From positions 78,029 to 142,028 of the forward strand of contig JXTC01000203.1 in the NCBI GenBank assembly GCA_002914845.1: a stretch of 64,000 nucleotides of DNA, written 5' to 3'. The first letter of the stretch is position 1; each line of letters begins with the position of its first letter. Below the pieces are notes generated by a model that made no database searches, was not told the origin of the DNA, and saw only the letters and a list, made by a program, of their open reading frames with translations. Positions 10,878-21,966 of this stretch are shown piece by piece. Source of the DNA: Trema orientale. Taxonomy: Eukaryota > Streptophyta > Magnoliopsida > Rosales > Cannabaceae. Both the position numbers and the translations under genes were made by a program.

Positions 10878-13690
10878 TGTGATGTCCAAGATTCTCACAT
10901 GCATAATAAGCCAATAATAAACATACTCATATTGCATAATAGACATATCAAGTAACTAGTATCAATTTTATGGTAAATTACTCATTCTGATTGTAAATGC
11001 TTTTGATATGTATTATTGTACTAATGTTTGTTGAAGTGCTCCCATGCAGTGTAAAGGCTCAGTACCTTCAGAGAGAGAGCTTGGTGTGTGAAAGGAACAA
11101 AGAATACATTTATGAATAGTAAATACTATATGCACATGCATTAAAACCATGTCTGTTGATAACTTGGTCAAATAGTAGTTTTTCGGTAAAATGCATTTTT
11201 CACACTTTTCAAGACCAAATTCACTGTGCGATTAACACGTCAAATTACTTTTATTTAATATTTAGAACTCATTTCTAGCATTTTCAAAAATGTTGGTTCT
11301 AGGTAAGCACGAGGTGGCAATAACTGTACTAAACTATGTTTAATTGCACTAGGCTAGCTTAGATTCAGCTTAATCGCGTAATGTCATCTTTGTACATTCT
11401 AATAATTAGGCATTGATACTTTGTTTACATTATTAATTGGAGTCTAATTGACTTATTTTTATGTTTAGTAATTGGTTATGATGCTGGGTTCCACTAGATT
11501 ACAATAAGATTGGCCATATGGGATTATAGGTCAAAGTATGACTAGTTTTCACCTTCTAAGCTAGGTTTCACCATTTTGGTCNAAAATTCCCAAAATACCC
11601 CTTAGAACTTAAGTTATGCCATTTCTTAGTCATTAAGTATCACTTTTGGACCAAATCTGGTCATTTTTTTCTCCTCTCTCTCCAGCCACGATCTGAAACT
11701 CTCTTACTTATTTTTAGACTTCTCTCAGCTCTCCTTAACTATTTCCAAGAGTTTCTAAGTGGTAGAACTCAATTTGGAGCTCAAGAAAGCAAGATAGGTT
11801 CAAACTAGTTAAGGTAATTCTACTAGTTCTCTTTCCTAGGTTTTGTTTTCTTATTTCAATTATCCACTTGATACCACTTAAATAATGATTCCTCTAGGTC
11901 CTCTTGAGTCCTAAGATCAATTTTAAAGTTTTGAAAATCAGTTTTGTAGAAGTAAAAGGCAAGAGCTTCAACAAAAGTTCAAACTAGTCAAGGTGAGTTT
12001 TTTATAGAATTTAGAATTGGTAATTTATTTCTTTTGCTTTAGCTCTTAAATTAAAGCTTTTATTTGATGAATAGAGGTCCTAGAAAACCTTATACATTGC
12101 TGGAAGAATAGAATTTAAGTGAAGGATTAAAGTTAGACTTAAAGTCCTAAAGTGTGCTAGTTATGGATTTAAGTGTTTTTATGTGTGGTAGATTATATTT
12201 TTCTATTTGTAATCTGATTTTCTAAACTTGGAGTATATATTTTGTGGATCCTATTATTTATTTGACTCATTTGGTAGCTGATTATAATGACACACAGGTG
12301 TAAAATTGGTTTTAAACTTTGTCTAAATTGAAAAGAATTCAAATACACTTAGGTTGCTTTAAATGATCCTCTTTGAGTTGTATATGTGGGAATTAGATTG
12401 TTGATTGTTATTACAGGTCTTAAACCATGATTTTAATCATGTGGGGATGTCCTAAAAATAGTAGAGGTACTGTCCAAATATTTTTAGAAGCAAATGGACT
12501 AGTTTTTATGAAAATAGGTGACATTTTTGTTTATTTTATGGTTAGGCTTCTTTATTTTGTAAAAGTTGTTATTCGGTCTTGTGCTTGTTTTATTTAAGCA
12601 TTTTACATTTTAGTGATCATCTTATTGATAAAATTGACATCGGGTCTTCCACACACCTTGCTACAGAGGATACTGACCCTTTCCACTATCTTTTCTACCG
12701 GACACAAGGTAAGTAAAGATTTATTTTAATTGCATCACAAGAACATTAGTAGATATAAAATATTTTCTTACATGCTTATGTGTATTATTTCAAGTATATG
12801 TTATTTATATGGTTATTGTTTTGTTCATGAAAGATATAAGCATAACATGATCATGTAAGCATGATTTTTAAAGAAGTGAAGTTTTTCATGTATTGGATTT
12901 AAAGTAGTACCATTGTACTGATTTTACAATATATGTTTTGAGTACATCGTTTATTCTGTCTGCGTTGAGTAAGTATAATTTGTACAGGCATCCTTCCCGC
13001 ATAGGTGGGCACGGCTTACCGACTACCGGGACTGAGCATTGTACTATTAAATTTATTAGGTGCATTACCTAATCGGTCTGCGTTGGGTAGATATAGTTCG
13101 CATTGGCCATGTATTTCTTTCCCGCATAAGTGGTCACGGCCTACCGATTGCCGCAACTTTGTATTGTACTCAAGGGCCCTATAAAGAAATATTTTCTTAG
13201 AAAAATGCATCAAAATGAAAAGTTATGAAAGAAAGAGTACAATGGGAATTTCAATAAAGTTTATGCATGAAACACGTTCACGAGCATGTATGATCTTTAC
13301 TTACTGAGCATTAGCTCATTTAGTTCCTGTGATGCAGGTGAGGAGATATACGATGTATAGAGTTGCTGGTTGGCTAGCACACTTTCTTGTCGCCATGATC
13401 ATATAGATGTAGACGAACTTGACTTGTGGACGGTATTTTCTTTGTATTTTGTTATTCTGGTATGTTGTAAATATTACTGCTGATGGCAAGATAAACTGAT
13501 AAGGAGTTTTTAGTTATATATTTTATAAAGGTACTTTCAAAAAGTAATGCCACACAGTTTCTTTTGTTTTAAAGCTTGAAAAGTTTAAATTTGGCCCACT
13601 TTTTTGCAAAACTAAAAATATGGTTTATGAAAGAATAATACTTCCTAGTTTGACCTACATAGTCATATGGTTAAGCAAGGAGGCGTTACA
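10878..13690 (+). mobile_element. Solo LTR (copy A), 2813 bp, probable Tekay/Del-type gypsy LTR, 5-bp TSD CCAGC
   Basis: The element begins TGTGATGTCC at 10878 and ends GGCGTTACA at 13690. It is flanked by an exact direct repeat CCAGC at 10873-10877 and 13691-13695. It is collinear along its length with the second copy at 34939-37760, including the start (AAGATTCTCACATGCAT), the middle, and the 3' end with TACTGAGC.TTAGCTCATTT. TG...CA ends, a 5-bp duplication and no internal pol gene identify a solo LTR. The TGTRAYG.../...CGTTACA ends and the TTACTGAGC motif resemble the long LTRs of Tekay/Del chromoviruses, which is a family guess. It contains an N at 11582. Confidence 0.88.
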
Positions 13691-13860
13691 CCAGCTTGGC
13701 ATCTCCAAGTATTGCTGAGCCGAGTTCAATCACAAGAAAATAATTCAGGCCTGCTCAGTGTCTCCGTACGCTCCCGAGCAGAGCACAAATAATCTATGCT
13801 CCTGAGCTGAGCACAAATAACCTATGTCAACGAACACTCATGTGCATATGCGCTATCATT

Positions 13861-13984
13861 TTCGGGTGAATACTTAACATGTCTACACGTAATGCCAATT
13901 TACAAGGACATGTGTCAGTCATCTCGGGTGATCGCCTAATATGTCCATGTGTGATGCTAATCTACAAGGACAAGTGTCGACCAT
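13861..13984. repeat. 62-bp tandem duplication in LTR U3
   Basis: TTCGGGTGA...AATTTACAAGGACA at 13861 is repeated with divergence as CTCGGGTGA...AATCTACAAGGACA from 13923. The period is 62 bp. It lies just upstream of the TATA-like box of the LTR, so it may be a duplicated enhancer region. Confidence 0.75.
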
Positions 13985-14010
13985 CCCGTATCATAGGAAC
14001 TAGCACATCT

Positions 14011-14019
14011 CTATAAATG
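14011..14019 (+). promoter_or_regulatory. TATA-like box of the Tat LTR
   Basis: CTATAAATG follows the duplicated U3 units and precedes the R/U5-like tail by the distance expected for an LTR promoter. This is a motif match only. Confidence 0.4.
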
Positions 14020-14303
14020 CATTGCTTTCCCAATGATTAGGGTAAGCTGCCATTTGCACTCCAAAAACTCTAAATCTTACCAACATTCTCTTTTCTCTCT
14101 GACATTTTCTTATCTTTTTATTGACCGCTGACTTGAGCGTCAGAGAGTATTTAGTAGGTACCACACTGGTGCCACCACTTTAGCTCGCAGCGTCGGACCA
14201 CTTTTCTATACCCTCTTCAACGGTCGGTTCGACCTCGATATCAATGGTGAAGATATTCATTTCCAACACGGAGTGCAAGGCGTACTAAGTTGGTGCTCGG
14301 ACA

Positions 14304-16330
14304 AAAAACCGCACCAATAACTTATAAGCCTATTTTCTTATCTTATAACGGGCACATACGTAAGACAGGTGCCGCACAAACTAGTATATATATATATATT
14401 GATAAAATAAAAGAAAACCGTAACATGTTTGATTCAAATTTTACTTCTATATCTACATACTTTGTCCATTGTTAATTTTACTTGGTTTTGTTCTCTTTAT
14501 TTTACCAAGCTAATCAATCAATTCAATTGTTGAAGAAACAAAAAAGCTATAAAGGTTATGGCTTCACTCGTTATTTTTTTCTTTTTTCTTTCTCGTTATT
14601 TTGGTGAGTTATAAGAAAATACATTTTTTTTGCCATTATTCTTCAGGTTCTTCTTTATTTATTTTTTAAAATATTTTTAATTTAAATTATTTTTCTTGTG
14701 TTTTTAATTAAATTTGATATTTATGACTGTTTTATTCTTACTCCTTAAAATACATAAGAGAAATTAGAGTAGGTGGCTTTTTTTTATTGCACTTCATTTC
14801 AGTAAAATATTTATTTTTTCTTTTTATACTCAAACAGCCAAGTATATCCACACATATACTACCTTTAGTTCATACATTAAGTATATAAGTTTTTATGATG
14901 GCTGTCTGTTTCGATGTAGATGAATTTTAATAGTTGATAGGTCGAATTCCAAGGTTAGGATTCGACTATAAATAATAGTGAAAGTATAGTACATAGTAAA
15001 AAACACAAGAATTCAATGTGGTTCAACTCAAAAAAGACGGCCTACGTCTACAGTGGTTTTTCCACTATATGAGAAATATTACAATAGAGCATAGATGGCT
15101 TGTTTGGCATAGCTTTTTGAGCCCAAAAGCAGTTTTTGAGTCTGTTTGGGTAAAATATTATAAGAGCTTTTGGGCTCTTTTAGAGAAAGTCAAACTAATG
15201 TAGCTTTTTTAGTAAAAGCTTCAAAGAATATATAGAATTTATTTTTTTAGTTTTAATGAAAATTCACATTTCCATATTAAGCCTTATTTTAATAAATGAC
15301 AAAAAAAATGTCATTTAGATCCTCAAATTAAAATTTCAAATATATCATCCAAACAATATACTAAAAGCTATGACTTTAACTTCTCTTCTCATATTGCATA
15401 AAAGTAAAAATAAAAGATATCTCAAATGGGCCCAGAATCTTAAGGTGAGAGCTCTATCTAATGTTTTATGTGTATGATTTTGATAGTATTCTTGAGTGTG
15501 TCTCTTCAGTATGTAAAATATTGAGATTAAGCATCCTTTATATAGACGATGGTTGCTCATATTTTTCAATTTTCTGAATAATAAACTACATAATAAAAAT
15601 ATAATATAATATTAAGTTTAGATAACTACATGAGTAATTATCGTTCTACAATGAACTAACTGCTTATTATAGAGATTTGGCAATTTTGCAATCAACTATT
15701 TGTGGTCAAAACCCACACAACACTGAATGTATTAAATTTTATACTTTATCACTGATATACTAATCATTTGGTTACAATATTAGGAAAATGAACATTTATT
15801 TTAAAGAGACCCAAATTCGACCACTTTTTTTTTTTTTTTTGAAAAGCCAAATTCGACCACTTTTGCTAAAAGCCCAAATATGTATTTTGTACTTTATTGT
15901 ATCACCTTGTTACTTAAGTATAAATATGCCCAAATAATTGATTTTATCCCCAAAAAAAATGAAAAATGGTCCATTCAAACGAAGAAGAAACTAAATAAAT
16001 AAGAAATGGGGCAATTTGAGAGGCATTTATAATTTTTTTTCGCTGAAAGCATTTATAAAATTTTTGAATTATATAAAGAGTAAAACGAAACAAACATATG
16101 TGTGGTAACATTCGTCCCAAAAAAAAAAAAAAAAAAAAGAAAAAAAAAAGAAAGAAAGAAAGAAAGAAGAAGTAAGTGCGGTAAAACATTTGAATGAGTC
16201 GAACTTAGTTGGTAAACTGTGTTGTACTCGGTACTCCCCATCTTAGACACAAGATTTCCGGACAGACAAACAATCACGCACGTGGATTTTTTTTTGATTG
16301 CGTGGTCAGAGCGGATCCACAGTCATCAGA
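14304..16330. other. Intergenic DNA upstream of the PABP gene
   Basis: No gene is seen. The stretch holds a TA microsatellite (about 14386-14399), T-rich blocks and a half-MITE-like piece at about 15097-15240 beginning GGCTTGTTTGGCATAG without a matching right end. It also holds a poly-A and GAAA-repeat tract at 16119-16170. A piece near 15000-15070 (AACACAAGAATTCAATGTGG and following) resembles sequence often found in plant LTRs, but I could not define borders. Confidence 0.5.
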
Positions 16331-16362
16331 TCAGACGGTCAAGGTATCGCCGTCAGAGCATC

Positions 16363-16738
16363 CTAGGGTTTACCCTCCAAATTAACTCTCTCTCACAGCT
16401 CACAATCCACCTTTTTAGTCCAGCTTCAGCTGCCCTCTTCAACTTCATTTCTTTCAATTCCTTATCAGATTCTCTCTAGCCTCACGCGCCGCCGCCAACA
16501 CCGGCGGCCACCGCCTCCCTCCGTCGGCTTTTCCGACCATTTATCCCTCTACACCCTTCCCTCTCCTCCACTATCCACTTACCCAGAAAATAAAAAAAAA
16601 ATTAAAAAGAAAAAGGAAAAAGGAAATATTTTTCATTATCTCGGTCAGTCTTTTTATCGAACAGTTGGTGTGCGTTTTTCTATATCTAGGTTATCATCAT
16701 CATCTACGTTGTCGTCTTTTGAGTTCTTCCTAGGGTTT
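16363..16738 (+). promoter_or_regulatory. Two telo-box-like motifs upstream of the PABP start
   Basis: CTAGGGTTT occurs at 16363-16371 and again at 16730-16738. This is the complement of the telo-box core AAACCCTA, known from promoters of plant translation-machinery genes. Between them are pyrimidine-rich CTCTCTCTC and GCCGCC-type sequences typical of a plant 5' leader. Confidence 0.55.
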
Positions 16739-16820
16739 GATTCTGAATAATAAGAGGAGAGGGAAGAAGGAAAAAAACAAAAAAACAAAAAATTTGAAAA
16801 AAGTTTTGAAAAAAAAGAGA
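16587..16820 (+). promoter_or_regulatory. A-rich tracts in the probable PABP 5' leader
   Basis: Two A-rich tracts lie before the start codon: about 16587-16630 (interrupted A runs) and about 16771-16820 (A7-C-A7-C-A6 and further runs). In animals an A-rich leader lets PABP bind and repress its own mRNA. Whether this happens in plants, and whether the transcript starts upstream of these tracts, cannot be seen here. Confidence 0.5.
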
Positions 16821-16868
16821 GAGAAGCTTGAGTAGTTGTTGCTGTGCGTGGCTTGTTTTTGATTTGAG

Positions 16869-19800
16869 ATGGCCCAGGTTCAGGTTCAGCCTCAGAATGC
16901 GGTTCCCGGAGCTAGCCCAGGTGCGCCCAATGGCGGGGCCAACCAGAATTTCGTGACGACGTCGCTCTATGTGGGAGATCTCGACCAGATTGTCACGGAT
17001 GCGCAGCTCTATGACCTGTTTAACCAGATGGGTCAGGTGGTTTCAGTTAGGGTTTGCAGGGACTTGAGCACCCGGAGATCGCTTGGTTATGGATATGTCA
17101 ATTATAGTAACCCCCAAGACGGTTAGTCCTCAAATTCATTCTTATTATTTTTTTTCTGGGTATATGAGGTTTTGTATTTCATATTTTTAAAGATTTCCGT
17201 TCTTTGTGATAGTGAACAAATTGTTATTTCTTATGTAGTATTTTAGTATTAAGGTTCCTTTGCCATGAAGGTTTTGTTGTTGTGTAAACGATTTATACGC
17301 CATTGTAGATTTGTGATAGGACTTGAATTTTTATTGTACTAAATGAAAAACTATAGACCCACTGATTGGAGAAAGGGGAATTCTTTTTATGGTTTTCGTA
17401 TTCTTTATTATTCTTTTTGGGTACAACTACAAAAATGGGGAAAAAAATACGCGAGTATCAGTTGCATCCTATGATGAAGAATTGGTTAGTTCACGTATTT
17501 GTGTTTTCGAACGAGCGCCCTAGCTTATTCGCTGGTCTTGGTGGGATGGATAAGGGAATGATTTGTGTGGTCATAGAGCTTATTAGCAGAATGCTTATTG
17601 AAGAGAAGTTTGTAGTTTGGTTTTTTGGGTGGAGTTTGATAGTGCTCGTGACATTCAGATTTTCCTTTGCTTCTCTTGTTCTATCCCTCTTCCTTATCTA
17701 TTTGTTTAGCCAAATTACATGTATTTGCTAAGTGGATATATGAGGGTGATTTACTATTATTTGAAGATATACTGTATAATCAGATTTTAGAAGTTCTTCA
17801 AGAACTTAATTTTCCAAATTTTAAGTACTTGGAATTATGACTAATTTTGTAAACTATTTTTGGACATTCGGACTCAAAGTTTTATTAAACTCATTTTATC
17901 AAGATTAATGGTTTATCAACTAAGTTTCTAAACCAACTAGGTTTTTCTTAAAAACTGGTAGATGTTTTCTTTAAATGGACCAACCTAATGAGAGATTTCT
18001 TTAGTATGAAATTTATATTGTTTTGAGGACCGATATGTTCAAATTCAAGTACTGGATTTATCCTGAATTTTGTGAACTTACTATTGACCTGTATTTTCAT
18101 TTAAAATACTAAATGTCACGGCTTTGGATTCTCGGTCATGACGATAATCTTGAGTAATGTAGATTTGCATTTTCTTTTCTTGTCACACTCGCACTTTAAG
18201 GTTGTACTCTATTCTGGCTGGTGTTTGAATTAGAAGAAACTACGTCTTGAAACTTATCTTTATTCTTGGCTGTAGAGATGTTAAGGATTTGGACTTCTGG
18301 ATACTTAAGCTTTGTATATTTTCTTCTCTTGTGATTTTTAGAATTAGACAGATTGGCAGATTCCAGAAAATGTATGTTGAACTGTCTTGTTGCTGTAGAT
18401 AACGTAAAGCTTTCTTCTTAACTTTGTATTCTACTTTGGTAAGATTATTACCCTTTTCTCGAACATAAACAATTCTTTAAGGAAGAGAGGTGGGGAGGTG
18501 GGCTAGCTGTAATTGGCGTACTATCAAGGAAAATTAAGTTTAATAGTCATTCATCCAATTAACACTTTTTCCCCCTTTTATCTTTTGGCTACAGAAAAAG
18601 CATAGTGAGAGTAAGACTTGAAAAATAGCCATCCCTATTCCCTGTTTGGCATTGGTTAGCCTAAGCTCTAAGCAAGTTATCATTAGTTGAAATACAGCTT
18701 CTGAACTAGATGAGTTAGCTCTGATTTTCCGCTCAAATAATTATTGTTGGTACGAATTTTGCAAAAAGGTTAACGCAATTTGCAGCAAATTTTTTGGAGT
18801 GAATATCTAGATACAGGGGGAATGGAATAGACACCTGTTATGGATAAGATATCTATCATATCTTTCCCCCACTTTTTTCCGTTATTTCTCCTTCTTTCTA
18901 CTAAATTTAGTTAAATTGATGACAGCTGCAAGGGCTTTGGATTTGCTGAACTTCACTCCTCTGAATGGAAGGCCAATTAGGATTATGTACTCGCACCGTG
19001 ATCCTAGTATTCGCAAAAGTGGGGCTGGAAATATATTCATTAAGGTATTTCTTCCATTAGTCATGTCTTTTGCTGCAACCTGCAACTTTCACCTTTATAA
19101 AGTCTTGTTTGCTTACTTTCATTATTTTTATTTTCTTGCTGTGACTAACTTTCTTTTTTCACTCTCAGAATTTGGACAAGGGCATTGATCACAAAGCACT
19201 TCTTGATACATTTTCAGCATTTGGGAACATCCTTTCTTGTAAGGTAGCTACAGACTCATCTGGCCAGTCAAAAGGCTATGGCTTTGTCCAGTTTGACAAT
19301 GAGGAATCTGCCCTAAAAGCTATAGAGAAGTTGAATGGAATGCTTTTAAATGATAAGCAAGTTTTTGTGGGTCCCTTCCTTCGCAAGCAAGAAAGAGAGA
19401 GTGCCACTGATAAGTCAAAGTTCAACAATGTTTTTATAAAGAATCTCTCTGAATCAACAAATGAGGAAGACTTGAGTAGAATATTTGGTGAGTTTGGAGA
19501 ACTTACTAGTGTGGTGGTGATGAGGGATGCAGATGGGAAATCAAGGTGCTTCGGGTTTGTCAACTTTGAGAATGTAGATGATGCTGCAAGAGCTGTTGAG
19601 TCTTTGAATGGGAAGAAATTTGACGACAAGGAATGGTTTGTTGGTAAAGCCCAGAAGAAATCTGAAAGGGAAGTTGAATTGAAACTCAAATTTGAACAGA
19701 GTATGAAAGAGGCAGCTGACAAATATCAAGGTGCAAACTTGTATATTAAAAATTTAGATGATTCTATCAGTGATGAGAAACTTAAGGAGCTATTCTCCCA

Positions 19801-21713
19801 CTATGGTACAATTACCTCGTGCAAGGTTGGTGGCATCTGTTTATGGCCTTCATCCACTTTTCTATTAAGTAGGCTTCATAATAATTTTTCTTCTTGATAT
19901 GTGGCAGGTTATGCGAGACCCTAATGGAATAAGCAGGGGATCAGGGTTTGTTGCATTCTCTACACCTGAAGAGGCATCTCGAGCTGTAAGTTGATAATTC
20001 TGTGCTCGAAAGTGGATATGCATATCATAGCAATGTTTCCTTTGTACCTAGATAATAGAAGTATAGTACAATTAATTGTACCTTGTTCTTGCTAGCTTGG
20101 GGAGATGAATGGAAAAATGGTTGCTAGCAAACCTCTATACGTTGCACTTGCACAACGAAAAGAGGATAGGAGAGCAAGGTTGCAGGTAATTTCTATGTTA
20201 TCCCCTCCTAAGAGCACGTTTGAGTCTTCTGCACCACTTAGAGGAACTTAACATCAGTCTTGCTTGATGCTACAATTAATAAATAAAATGTTGTTGTATC
20301 CAATGAGTAGTTTGTGTAGAAATAAAAATCAAAACACAATTTAAAGACGATGCCGTGAAAATGTCCTTTATAGCATTATTTTGCTGCCCTTTTATGTTTT
20401 TTATACTTTGTTGGCAATGTTCCTTTCTTTTGACTTTTGATATTGATTGTTTGAAACACTGGTTGTGTGGAAATCTGGTGGCTGCTTGTACAGGCCCAGT
20501 TTTCTCAGATGCGACCAGTTGCAATTGCACCTTCAGTTGCTCCTCGTATGCCATTGTATCCTCCTGGCGGTCCAGGCCTTGGACAACAAATATTCTATGG
20601 TCAAGGCCCACCTGCTATTATTCCTTCCCAGGTGACATTTCCACTTGATTGTTTCACTTTATTAGGGCAGCAAATTTTTAATTATTGTGGCTGCTGTTAG
20701 TTTGGCTGGTATTCTTCGTGGGTAAACATATACAATTGCATTCAGTACTGCTTATTCTTTATCTTGGTTTTTGTTCTTTGAATAGCCCGGATTTGGGTAT
20801 CAGCAGCAGCTTGTTCCTGGTATGAGGCCCGGTGGGGCTCCAATGCCAAATTTCTTTGTGCCAATGGTTCAGCAAGGACAGCAAGGGCAGCGTCCTGGTG
20901 GCAGACGTGGCGGAGCTGTCCAGCAAAACCAGCAACCAGTTCCATTAATGCAACAGCAGGTTGGCGGCATGGTCTTGCTTTCCATTTCCATGTAGTGTAA
21001 ATGTCTTCAATGTGTAATCTTGAAGGTGCCTTTAATGACAGATGCTTCCAAGAGGTCGAGTTTATCGTTACCCCCCAGGGCGTGGCCTGCCTGATGTCCC
21101 GATGCCTGGTGTTGCTGGAGGAATGTTTTCTGTTCCATTTGACATGGGTGGTATGCCGCTGCGTGATACAGCACTGTCTCAGCCAGTTCCAATCGGTGCA
21201 TTGGCTACTGCCCTTGCAAATGCTCCACCGGAGCAGCAAAGAACTGTAAGCATTTGATAAACATTTTAAGTATTTGATATTTTCTCCTCTTTGCATTTCG
21301 ATTCCCCCCCTCTCTCTCTTCTCTGTTTCGCCTTTTCACAAGAGAGGAACGAAAAAGGAAAATTGAGAGACAGCATCATAGTATGTAATGTTGGATTCTC
21401 AACAGTTACAGACTTACAGTCCTGTAGTTTGTTAAGTTTCTAACTAATTTTTTTTGGTTGAAATCTGTAGATGCTGGGTGAGAATCTTTACCCACTTGTG
21501 GAACAGCTGGAACCTGATAATGCTGCTAAGGTTACAGGCATGCTTCTGGAGATGGATCAAACTGAGGTTCTGCATCTGCTCGAGTCGCCGGAAGCTTTGA
21601 AAGCAAAAGTTGCAGAGGCCATGGAGGTCCTGAGAAATGTTGCACAGCAGCAGACTGGCAACGCAGCTGATCAACTGGCCTCATTGTCTCTCAACGACAA
21701 CCTTGTTTCCTGA
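16869..21713 (+). CDS. PABP: Cytoplasmic polyadenylate-binding protein, PAB2/PAB4/PAB8 class
   Basis: The product binds the mRNA poly(A) tail in the cytoplasm and supports translation and mRNA stability. Exons by GT-AG borders and frame: 16869-17121, 18926-19044, 19169-19825, 19908-19985, 20096-20185, 20494-20631, 20786-20959, 21042-21245, 21471-21713. They give 651 codons plus TGA, the normal family length. Four RRMs follow a short Gln/Gly/Pro-rich N-terminus: RRM1 about 32-109 (RNP2 LYVGDL, RNP1 LGYGYVNY), RRM2 about 119-197 ([14 protein letters not shown]), RRM3 about 210-287 (VFIKNL, CFGFVNF) and RRM4 about 313-390 (LYIKNL, GSGFVAF). A Pro/Gln/Gly-rich linker leads to the C-terminal MLLE domain (residues about 572-640, [20 protein letters not shown]), which binds PAM2 peptides. 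Intron 1 is 1.8 kb and cuts RRM1. No defect is seen. Which of the three paralogues it matches best is not settled. Confidence 0.96.
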
Positions 21714-21966
21714 TATTTTATTTTCGGACAGATTGTACTTCCGAAAATCTGGATAGAAATGCTGCAGTCGTGGGTTCTTACTAGTTTTAAAAGCGGCTAT
21801 GTTAGGATAGACGCTGGTTTTGGTTTGTTCTGCTGAGAGATTTTTCATTTCTCATTGAGATTGCGACTTTATGCTTTTGATTTCCATGCACATCTATTGC
21901 ATACTTGTTTTGAGTGGTGGTGCTTAGATGTTCGGGATTCACAATGGTACTCGGTGCGAAAACCAA

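Larger units (their letters stand above)
1..14303 (+). mobile_element. Ty3/gypsy Tat-type retrotransposon, 5'-truncated by the window, decayed, with nested solo LTR
   Basis: The order gag, protease, RT, RNase H, second RNase H, integrase is readable on the + strand from base 1 to about 4660. It is followed by a long 3' non-pol region with an antisense reading frame (5741-8228), a tandem array (8810-9240) and a probable 3' LTR. Two RNase H domains, a long 3' region and an additional antisense frame are known traits of the Tat lineage (Ogre/Retand relatives). The coding part has many stops and several one-base frameshifts, so the element is dead. The 5' LTR and primer binding site lie outside the window. 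The 3' boundary at 14303 is inferred from a TGTC/GACA pair and is uncertain; a flanking duplication cannot be tested. Confidence 0.85.
10547..14303 (+). mobile_element. Probable 3' LTR of the Tat element, interrupted by a solo LTR
   Basis: The piece before 10877 and the piece after 13691 join into one sequence once the nested solo LTR and one copy of CCAGC are taken out. Near the join, related units recur (CTCAGCATCTCC with TCACAAG, near 10815-10855 and again near 13698-13730). The right part holds a 62-bp tandem duplication (13861-13984), a TATA-like CTATAAATG at 14011, and an R/U5-like tail with GACTTGAGCGTCAGAG (near 14130). Ends TGTC at 10547 and GACA at 14303 are the proposed termini, giving an LTR of about 0.94 kb without the insertion. 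The termini are inferred because the other LTR is not in the window. Confidence 0.55.

Noticed and set aside
13016..13213. Open frame on - inside solo LTR copy A
   Set aside because: It is not kept in copy B and lies within a non-coding LTR.
15097..15240. MITE-like left end GGCTTGTTTGGCATAG
   Set aside because: I could not find a matching right end or target duplication, so it is not listed as an element.
17366..17731. 121-codon open frame within PABP intron 1
   Set aside because: It is hydrophobic and T-rich with no resemblance to a family, and it lies in an intron with clear GT-AG borders.
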